Shown here: positions 48,834 to 59,000 of the stretch, one piece after another
Layout: every line of letters starts with the position of its first letter
Numbering within the stretch: the first letter of the stretch is position 1
NCBI GenBank assembly: GCA_037179515.1
Contig: JAXCGZ010005692.1
Span: forward strand, 1-64,000
DNA: 64,000 nt
Source: Halocaridina rubra
Taxonomy: Eukaryota; Arthropoda; Malacostraca; Decapoda; Atyidae
Direction of reading: 5' to 3'
Notes under the pieces: generated by a model
The model's database searches: none
What the model was told of the DNA's origin: nothing
The model's input: the letters and a program-made list of their open reading frames with translations, nothing else
Program-made: the position numbers and the translations under genes

Positions 48834-50705
48834 ATGGCTGACGGAGAATATATTGGAACCTTGGATGGACTGGAGGGTGAGCTAATGTGTCTAGTGACTC
48901 TAAGGGCGAGGAACAGCAGCCTGACCACATGGATGGTTTTGTTGAGGTGACAAGTAAGGCAGAGAAGAAGAGGAGGTGGGATGCAACACGACTGGGAGAA
49001 GACAGCGGCAACGGCAAAGTGTATACTCCCAAGAAGAAAACTTGTGCTGTTCAGGATGAGGGAAGTAATGGTATGCGGGACCAGCAGCAAGATAAAGAAC
49101 AGAGGGACCAGCAGGAGGGTGACCATCGCTACGCCGCCGCTATGAGGTATGATAACTCATGCAGAAGTAGGAGGATGAGTGGTGCTGGTGTGCCTGGATG
49201 TGGTCGTCAGTAGCTGGAGTGGCTAGTACAGTGGTAACGCACTGGCTTCGCATTCACGAGGTCGAAAGATCGGTTCCCGTCCAAGACCGAGAGTTTAAGC
49301 TGTTTACTGGCAGGAACTGCTGTGGTTGGACACCACAGTGGGGGGTTTGAGCTTGCCCTGGCTGACGAATACCCATTGTATTGAAATGGAAATAAAGTTT
49401 GTTTGTTTGCAGGTAACTCTGGGGGTGCAGTGGCAGGACCACAGCATGCTGGATAGCAGGCACTTTACTTCCCTGCCACAACCAGCATGGATTTCCACCA
49501 GAAACTTATGTGGGCTGTGAAACTCTGTAAGTCTCACAAGGACTTTGAAGTTTTGTTTAAGGAGGGCAGGTAGAGAAATTACATAACTGTTGAAGATCGA
49601 CATACTGTGGACTTCCTAAAAACTAAAGCTTTTGAAGGAACTGTTTTGGAGATGCCAGATGGGAGAGAGAAATATACCAAAGTAATAATATTTGATGTTC
49701 CCACATTCTTAAGTCCTGAAGGCCTAGCTTTTGATGACAGGTTCATGTGGATCAAGAGGCGGGAAGTAAAGATTTAGGGTAAAGTTGAACAGAAACCACA
49801 GTTGATTGCTTAGATGCGAGGGTCAGTACCTGAAAATGTGTTTATTCATTGTTTAGCTTATAAATATGTATCTGTGTACAATGAATCTACTGTGTTGTGC
49901 TACAAGTGTAGCAGATGGTGACACATGCAATACAAGTCTCCATGGCTACCGATGTAGGTTCTGTGGCAGGAGATACAATTCCAAGGAATGTCTGGAAAAG
50001 TTTAAGGAAAATGTTAAGATTGTTCCCAGTTGTTGTAACTGAGGTGGGGAACATAATGCTAACTCGTGGCTGTGTGAGAAAATACCTCAAGAAAAACGCA
50101 ATAGCCGCATTAATACCGAAGGTAAGAGTAGTGAGCATACGGGACACGTACAGAACACACAACCAAACGTGTGGCAACAGAGGCTAGAGCAACGGCTGGC
50201 AGATCAAGCATCTCTGTCACAAGAAAATATAATAAAGGTGCAAGGTAAAGTTCCTGCTAGACAGCAGGAAATTCAAGTTACTGCTAATGCTGCTTGGAGG
50301 AGAGAAATTAATGATTTAAAGAAATTGATAGTACTTATGCAAAAAGAAATGGTAAACCTAAATTCATTAATTGCAACACCTAGTGCTTCTGTGGGTGCTA
50401 CTGCTGTGGAATCTGTGAGTGCTCCTGCGATGGACTCTACTGTGAATGCTACTGCTGGAGATTCCATTGAGGGTCCTGCAGCGAGTACTGTGGTGGATGT
50501 TGCTGTGGGTACTGATGCAGCAAATGTCATGGGTAACAGTATGGCTTCAAAGGAAGTGAACGATCTCATGAACGTTGTGACTGAAGTATGGTCATTGCTG
50601 AAGTTAGTGAGGACATATGTGGATAACCCCAAGGGCAAACTTAAGTCTAAAATGTTGCAGTGTCTCTCATTCATGGAAAATAAGATTCATCACAATGGAG
50701 GGTAG
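48834..50705 (+). pseudogene. Jockey-like ORF1 (gag-like, CCHC zinc knuckles), broken
   Basis: Likely start MADGEYIGTLDGLEGEL at 48834; a frameshift near 48886 leads into SSDSKGEEQQPDHMDGF. After the SINE, the frame reads YTKVIIFDVPTFL, FDDRFMWIKRREVK and VPENVFIHCLAY, the nucleic-acid-binding middle domain. Zinc knuckles follow: CYKCSRW-stop-HMQYK, then in another frame YRCRFCGRRYNSKEC and CCN-stop-GGEHNANSWLC, where one Cys is now TGA. A 50169-50705 tail contains an Ala/Val/Thr-rich stretch. Several stops and shifts make it non-functional. Confidence 0.7.
49219..49411 (+). mobile_element. SINE family C copy 2, inserted in the Jockey-like ORF1
   Basis: TGGCTAGTACAGTGGTAACG head, GAGTTTAAGCTGTTTACTGG, CACCACAGTGGGGGGTTTGA, and end GAAATAAAGTTTGTTTGTTT. 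Nearly identical to copy 1 at 26660. Confidence 0.92.
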
Positions 50706-51615
50706 AAAGTTTGTCATACTATCCTGGAATGTTAACAGGTTACAGAAAAGGTTCACTGATCTGCATGCTTATGTTTTAGAAAATAAAGTGGATGTAATAG
50801 CTCTACAAGAAGTTGGTGTTAACACAGATGCTTTGACACTTCGAGGTTCCCAGCAATTTGAACTCCCTGCTGACCTGCGTACAAATACACGAGGTCTTAT
50901 CTCATCTGTTAAAAACAGAATCCCTGCCAATTTAGTTGCAGCTTATAAGATTAATGGTACGGAAATACTGTGTGTAAATGTTTATGTTAAATATTCGTGT
51001 GATATCTGTAGTTAACATATATATCCATGCAAATATGCTAAGGTCTGATGATCTCCCTGATTGTTAATTTAGCGCCAAAAGTGTATCTGTTGGAAATTTA
51101 AATGATAGACATAGAAATATTGGTAGTTCTCTTGGGAGCCAGTACTCTAATGGCTTTGCATTGTATGATATCACTGATGCCTATGAGAATGTAGAAATGC
51201 TAGGAAATGATCAGCATACTCATGTTAGAGGGGGAAGACTAGATTATGCCATTCTTCTCAATAAGAATGAAACTGAAGCATCTGCAGACATACCGTATGA
51301 GATGCTGAGGGATCATTTTGCCTTAAAAGTTAAGTTAGGTTTGGATAAGGTGTGAATTACTTCTGTCAGGTCAAGGTACAAGTTAAAGAATGGTCAACAC
51401 AGAGAATTGATAAGCAAAGTGAGTAAATGGTACAAAGATTTCAAACACACTGTTCATGATGAGAATCAGTTTTATGAGGATTTGTTGAAAATAACTGATT
51501 GCATTCTATATTCTAATTAAAGGGATGTAATGTATCAGAGAGACTTTTACATAAGTTCTACCAGATTTAAGAATAAATTCAGCAGACAGTTGTATAGACG
51601 AATGCTCATTTAAGT
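50696..51615 (+). pseudogene. Jockey-like ORF2 endonuclease fragment
   Basis: MEGRKFVILSWNVNRLQKRF starts at 50696 and slightly overlaps the ORF1 stop. VDVIALQEVG carries the catalytic Glu. The Asp block is GNLNDRH (Asp changed to Asn), RLDYAIL follows, and the last block is RDHFAL instead of SDHFAL. Stops at 51013 and nearby split the frame. The end, about 51615, lacks any reverse transcriptase. Confidence 0.72.
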
Positions 51616-51687
51616 GCATTCCTCAAATTAGCAATACTAAAGTCTGAATATACTCAAAAGGAAATAAGAAGTCAAGATAATTGGGAT

Positions 51688-51900
51688 TGGTACCATTTGG
51701 TGCAGCCAATTTGGCTCTGGTTATTTGAGCGATAAACCCATTATGGGGATACTCCATCTGGTGCTGGACGTTCAGGCACCAAGAAGATATCTATATATTG
51801 GAAACCTGTCCAAACTTAACCTAACTCAACCGAACCAAAGCATCAGCACCCAAATGGCAATGCCCAATTGTCCCATCCCTCATGTATCAAATCCTATCTC
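51688..51900. repeat. Dispersed repeat, possible MITE, copy 2
   Basis: GGGATTGGTACCATTTGGTG at one end; CCAAATGGCAATGCCCAATT and GTCCCATCC at the other. These are imperfect inverted ends shared with 40455-40690. Confidence 0.45.
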
Positions 51901-52616
51901 CTGGTGAAAAATGTACCCATCAACTACCAAATTAAGAAATATCACTATTTTATATATATTGAATAAATCAATATGGAGATGTGCATATACTGCAGTCTAG
52001 CCTTCTCCCTCATAAATCAAGTAAAAAAAGACAATATAAAAAATTTGGATGTCACTTACAAAAAGCCTACCTCATTGTTGACAAGCTACCAAATTCTTAA
52101 AAATCATTATCGAGTACTTTTATCATATGCAGAATTATAAATTGCGTTGAATATCCCAGGTAAACTGCTCCTTTATCTCTCTCAAGCTCTTATATACATT
52201 TCATAATCCTTGGGACACATTTGACCTTGAACAAGAAAATATATGATCCTCTTCACCCTTTCCTGACAAGTTTTTTCAAAAAACATTATAATTCAAGACG
52301 AATTAAGTGAGTAAAACGTAAGAGAAGTCATTTTTTACATGTCCCACCTTTTACTGAGATACTGTAAGTGGGGTAAGCGGACATAAGATTAACATGGAAA
52401 TACCTGCTTCTGCCTTAGGGAGGATCAGAGAGAGCCGGAATAGACAAGAATAATAGTTCAAAGTGTAATTTTATATGGTAACTTTTTGATGAGGTATTTC
52501 ATCCTTGTCAAAATATGCCAGACAGGCAAAAATAAGATATTTTGTCGATGCTGGGGAAATGGTTGATGAGATGCAATGAAACAAGACCCAACGATAGTGT
52601 GAAAATGCCTATAATG
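51901..52616. other. No gene seen
   Basis: Unique AT-rich sequence downstream of ZNHIT2; may hold part of its 3' UTR, but no clear minus-strand AATAAA was found. Confidence 0.4.
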
Positions 52617-52871
52617 AATACCCCAGTAAAAATATAATACTGGAATATCCCATAAAGTGATGAAATACTACAAATTCTAATACAAGATATTCTAGTCAAA
52701 ATGTAACACTGGAAGAACCCAAGAAGAGATGAAGTACTGTACTGTATATTCCAATCAAAACGTAACATTGGTAGACCCCAAGCAGTGACGAAATACTGTA
52801 AATTCCAGTATTGGATATTCCAGTCAAAATGTAACACGGAAGACTAAATTAAGTGATGAATAATACTATAT
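52617..52871 (+). repeat. ~65-bp minisatellite just beyond the ZNHIT2 stop
   Basis: Four diverged copies of a unit like ATATTCCAGTCAAAATGTAA, CACTGGAAGACCCCAAGAAG, TGATGAAATACTGTAAATTC. It ends about 40 bp from the stop codon and may be transcribed in the 3' UTR. Confidence 0.88.
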
Positions 52872-52910
52872 ATACTTAAAAGACGAAACAAAGAAAATCA
52901 GAAACTAACT

Positions 52911-53077
52911 CTATACGGGAATTAAGCTGACCAGATGGGAAGAGTATTCCTTGATATAGGAGAGGAGATATTCCACCTTCTTTAAACATAATTTGACACT
53001 TTGCAAAGATGTGAGCTTTTGTTCTACATACTGAGTTGCTTCAGGAAAGGAGCCTGTGAAGAGGCCTTTCCTATACC
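52911..53077 (-). CDS. ZNHIT2: ZNHIT2 exon 7 (terminal)
   Basis: Acceptor TCTCTTTCAG. Residues 317-371, GYRKGLFTGSFPEATQYVEQ then KKVEYLLSYIKEY, stop at 52911-52913. 167 nt. Confidence 0.9.
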
Positions 53078-56000
53078 CTGAAAGAGAAAAAGAAATATTA
53101 GTCGGCAAATCTACTAAATATATGAAGCCATATCAACATTTAAAGTATTAATTGGCCACGTTAACATTGAATACAAGACCGTGCTGTTGCAGTTGTTTGC
53201 TATTTTTTGTGTCTCAATTAATCTCCATTCAAATGGGGGTGAGCACACAGACTGGAGCTGGGGAATTTAAGCTGAGTACCCTTCCTAATGCCCAACGGTG
53301 GGATCAAACACAGATTTGTCACTTCATGCAATGAGCGATGATATATGGAAATGCTTATGGCCACCAGGGACATACAAGATTTACATTGTATTACAATCAG
53401 AACACTGCAGGTGCCCATTCTGAGTAGGGCATTTAAAAATATATGACTTATGCCCTTCAGGATGTATGAATTTAGTATAACTCTGTGGGTGTTTAAGGTC
53501 CTTTTCTCAGAGAGATCTTGATAAGATAAAAAAAAAAACACATGAAATAGAATGTTTGCCATGTTTTTATGTCACTAATTATTACCTCATTCGAATGCAG
53601 GTGGACACAGTCAAGTTGGAACCAGGGAATTAAGGTTGGATGTACTTTCTGACACCATGTGGTGGGCTCAAATTCGGGTCTGCCACTTCCTGAGTTGAGC
53701 CCTCTAACCACCCCACTACCACAATGAAGTGGAAGAAACAGGGTGAAGTGGCAAAAATAATATACAAATGACCTCAACATAAGGTCGGTGAAGAATACTA
53801 CACTTTTATGAAAGGACCAGAACAAATTGAGAAAATCTTAAGCCTAGTTATGGGAGTTACCTTAAGGATGGGCCGGGTCTCATTCTCTTTATATGTAAGT
53901 TTGGAGTGATATAAATGAGTTTCTGTTTTTTTATGCTGCCTGGTCTTTTTTGTGCTGAAAACATTATCATCCTTGTTTTTTGGATACTTAATGCTTAATT
54001 TGATACAAAAGAGTAGCTTAACTTTAAACATAAGTAAATAAAATTACGGTTCTTTTTCTATCCAAACATCAACACCGAATATTCTTGGATATTCATTACA
54101 CATCTCTTTATTATCCCTTCACATCTGACATGTCATCCCAATCTGTGTTGCTCTTTATGCTTTCGTCGTGCCCAGGCCCGATGAGGACAGATCTATTTTT
54201 TTCTTTTATGGGCCCGTCCTAGTTACAACGATAAAAAAAAAAATATCGTTTAATTCAGAAAACACGATAAGGGTATCGAGGTGACCGTACGTACTGGAAA
54301 TTCCTTGACATAGGGGAAAACATTTTATACCTTCTTAGTAAATTAGAGACTGCAGAGAATAAAGCTTTAAATCTTACTGGTTTTAAAACAATTTTTATTG
54401 ACGTTCTAGGTGTCTATATTAATCAATATTTGTATGGAGGGTGGATACAAACAGGCTCCAACACGGGTTTGTTATCTCTCGAGTCGAGTTCCCTAACCAC
54501 TGCTCCCCTGCAGTCCCCACTGATTTCAAAACATTTATTAACTCAAAATACCTGCATTATGAGGAGCCTTCTTCTTCCTTGACAGACTAGTTTTTGAAGT
54601 GTTGAGAACAGCATGGATATCTGACAGGGCAGCTCTGATATAGAATGTCTGATCAGCAGCTGTTGGACCTATCAGAATCTTTTTAGCATCACTTTTTACA
54701 GTGCTCGCAAATTCTTCACTCTCCATTAACCAAAGGTGCTGAAAGAACAGAAAGCATTACATTCTAAACAAAGCAAAAACACATCCCATTCATCGTTACA
54801 TGCTTATTTTGACATTATTGTAACATATCATATAAATATTCAAAATAAACATTAAGAATTGTTTATTGATGAATTCTTAGTAAAACAGTACCCTCACAAT
54901 ATATAAAACTTTCGAAATAAAAAACAATCTCTTTACCAGGAAGAATTTACAATAATCTATCTCCTATATAAACAAACATATCAATCTTATACATCCTGCT
55001 GTCGGGTTTTGATCCTGGGACCTGTAGAACAGTTGTCCACGGCTCTGTGTGCTGAGCCACAGAGCACACTTCACTGAAGACTCCTTTTCTACAGGTCCGA
55101 GGTTTGACACCCAATGGTAGTATGAAGAATATAAGGAAATATAAAAAAATGAGTGACTGCTCTGAATTGTTATATCAATCATTGACTGTAAGATGGATAC
55201 AGATAATATTAATTTTGAAAAGCTTACATTGAACTGAAAGCTTACAAGATGTCATTACACAGTTTAAAGCAATGCTGCCCATACTCCCAGTTACTTTCTA
55301 AACCATACTTGATATCACTCTACAAGAGGTAAATAAACTGAAAAAGCAAACACTTTTTATACTGCTTGATATACCTAACAGAATACCAAATCTATACACA
55401 ATAAGTAAGCAGCTACAGGTAAAATGTTTTTATGCTAGTTACCTTTTTATATGTCAATATAAATTTGAATGAGGGTGAACACACACAGCTTGGAGCTGGG
55501 GAATCAAGGCTGGATACCCTTCCTAATGCCCTACAGTAAGTTCGGACACGGGTGTGTCACTTCCTGAGTCAAGTGCTCTAAACACTGTGCTGCTGCAATC
55601 CCCTGGCAAAATGTTTTCACTTTATAATAAAAATCTGAGTTCACCTATCCTGATTACCCCAAATAATCTGTTACAAGTCAAACCATTTAATAGTTGAGCT
55701 AAAATTGAAGTGTACCTACATTTTGTGCTTCCATTCTTGGACTCTCAACGGCCATGGATGCATCTTCAAAGTTGGCGTTTGCTGCCAAAACGGTAGATAA
55801 AGATAAAAGGGCTTCTGTGGCATCTAGACTACTCTCCTCATGATCTCCGTTGAAAAGTCGGACCATCCACGCATAAGACGTTATCACATTAAGGATGTTG
55901 AAGGGAATACACGGTGAAGGAGTTATCGTCTGTAAATGTAGCAGTAATAACATAAATGAAATGGATAATGTTGTTTGCCAAGCAACTAAGGGAACTAAAG

Positions 56001-59000
56001 CTATAACAACAATTCTGCCCCTAAGGTAGGGGGCATGAAAACCTCATCCATGTTCCCCCGTATGTCATAATAGTTGACTTAATGGGGTAGAGCAAGGAGA
56101 TTGAGAATTCTCTAATTTGTAGTTTGCTCCCACAAAGAACTTAATTCTCTGTTATATCTCAGCCATCCCATTATAAGGGGGATTATGGCTTTTCTATATA
56201 AAGTATACAGGTTAAAACTAAGCACTAAGAGTCCTATACAATAAATAAATATATTCCCTGCAAGAGATAAACAATGAAATGATCAATAATTCAAGTCTGG
56301 TTCTTCCACACATGTGATTTCGGAAAAACTCAGAGGACTGGCCAAGTAGATAGATCAAACACCACGACAGTTGTGGACCGAGAGCTTGACTCAGTAAGCG
56401 ACAAACCCGTGTTCAGGTCCACCGCAGGGCTTTAGGAAGGGCACTCAGCCTTATTTCCCCTACCCCAACCTGTCTATGTCCACCCTCGTTCAAATGGGGG
56501 ACAACTACCATCTAACAATTTAAAATGCATAACTTACAGTGACTTCACTCAGCACAGGCACATCAACTAGAGGAGGGCATTGAGTGGCATATGCTGCTAT
56601 GTCTGGGTTTCCTTCAGATATATCTTGTACAAGAGGCACATTCTGCTCCCACCAGGGGCTCCAAGTAGGTACCAGATCCCCATAGTTACCAGATTTTACC
56701 AGCTCACGAAACTCTTCCCTTTCTGCTTCGCTAAGCAATTTCCACACAGCATTACTGTCGTTCAAATCAATGCCTGGAAATGAAACATTCAGTTAACAAA
56801 AAAGCAATCCTGGAATTCATATCAATTTAGCCATGGAGAACAAGAATGTGCAGAGATGCTAATGCTAAGTAAATGAAAAATAGAAACCATTTCACACATC
56901 ACAATCATTCCTCCTTGGAGTGAGGATGAACACATATGTTGGAGTTGGGGGATTATGGTTGGATGCCTTTCCTAACACCCAGTAGTGGGATTGAATCTCG
57001 TCAGTCGCTTCCTAACATGTGCACTCAATGACTGAGCAACTGCTGCTCACCAAGCAAGTAAAAAATATATCATCTTCAATTTAAATCACACTAAGAAATT
57101 AATAGGAAGTATTAATTTTAGTAATGTTGTTGTTTGCCGTTTTCTGTATCACATTTGCTCCATATTCGAATGAAGGTTGTTACAGACAGGTCCTAAATTA
57201 TGATGCTATATCCTGATGAAGCCAGAAGAATGGATATAATGTAAAATAGTACTGGGACATCATGTTTTTGCTATACCCCACATGCCCCAATTCTATTACA
57301 TCAGTTGTTTCCCATAATCTCCAAGCTTCAACATGTCTGTCACCTGCATTTGAATTGGGATTAAACCTGACATATTAAACGGGGTGAATATATTTGCTAA
57401 GCGGTAAGAGAAGTAATTCAAGTAAGAAAGGATTGCTAGGCATCTGTTCCCCTATCTCTCTCAATTGACCTCCATAGGATGGTAAATATAAAAAATTTTT
57501 CCTCTACCATAGAGATGATAAAAACACGCCGTTTAAGTTTCACTCTTGTTGCAGCCATATTGTGGCTTCTGAAGGACAAGACATACAGGAAAAATATTTT
57601 TATTGTTACTGATAATTTTGTTCAAGCATGACAACTGTATTCAGTACAACCTAGCAGAGTTACCAAATCTGTAACAAAAACTGAGACAACAGGATTTCAC
57701 TATCCCTTGTCAGTTCTTGCATCTAGCAACAGTTGTTTGACACCAAATTAGTGGGCTGTTAGCAAAGTATTCTTTCTTTCAGGTATGTATGTAGCCACCT
57801 AATAAGTCACTATTAATTATTATTTGAAAGGGGGTGGACACAGAAAGGTTGGAACTAGAAAAATAGGGCTGGACGCCCTTCCATATGCCCTGTGGTGGGC
57901 TCGAATGGGGGAATGCTACTCTCCGAGTTGAAAACTCTGACTACAGCGATACTGCGGTCCCTCCCAAGCTAGAAAAGGTAATAATAATAACAATAATAAT
58001 AATAATAATATCCAAGTGCAACTATGGTAATTTCTATAATCCAACTTGGTCCAAAAAAATCAGGAAATCAACTTTCATCATTAAAATAAGAAACAAGAGA
58101 ATATATACACACTAATAATTGAGGAAATTATGACAATTCTACCTCTCATTCTTGAAGACAGCTCTTCCTCCTCTTCATCATCGTCAGAATCTAACGGTTC
58201 TTCATTGTCAGATAAAGCTTCTTCCCCTCTTTCAACCCGGTTCAGAATTTCAAGCATTCGCTTCCTTGATTCCTCAGATACAGTAGTACCTTCTAGCTGT
58301 AATGTATGCAAAACAGGTAAAGAATGAAGCAGATAGCAGTTTATACGATTATATTTGCATTTTCAAGTACCCATTCCCATATATTAGCATAATATAAGAA
58401 TAAAGAAGGTTTGAGGACCAGTATGGTTTTTATTCTTACCTGCTCTTTAACCTGATCTTTATAGAATCCTTCAGAGCACTGCAAGTGGTTCTCATGTTTG
58501 TAGCACGCTGAGGAACAATACTGAATGTTGCAACGAGGGCAAGTATATTTGGCAAGATTTGCACAACTGCAATAAAAAAAACTATTCCTAACAAAGAATA
58601 AATTCACCAATTTCCGATATTCATAGCCATTCTTTCAATACTCGTCATTCATGACGTCCTAAATAGCTCACATCTGTAAACAACACCAAGCCCATGTGAA
58701 GCTGTCAAGGTGCATCCATCACCTGAGGCCTGGCTATAGAAAGTGCTTAAGCCACAGATCATCTTGTACCATAATCAAGTCACACAAATGAATATGAGTG
58801 AAAAAATTAGATGATAACTAATATGAGAAATTAATAATTTTCTCTTATTTTTTTCTTTCGGCATAAAGCAAGTGAAAAATAAAAAATTTCTTTTAATAAT
58901 TAAATACTTTAAATACCAATTTATTTCACGTCGAACCCAAAGCAGGGCGATAGGAAGGGCATCCAGCCTGCATTCCCTAGCTACAATCCATCGTCTCCAC

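Larger units (their letters stand above)
48834..51615 (+). mobile_element. Degenerate Jockey-like LINE (ORF1 plus start of ORF2) with a SINE insertion
   Basis: A decayed element with the 5' region of a Jockey-type LINE: gag-like ORF1 with zinc knuckles, then an ORF2 endonuclease. It ends without a reverse transcriptase. A SINE C (49219-49411) sits inside ORF1. Sequence upstream (48560-48833) could be its 5' UTR. Confidence 0.72.
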
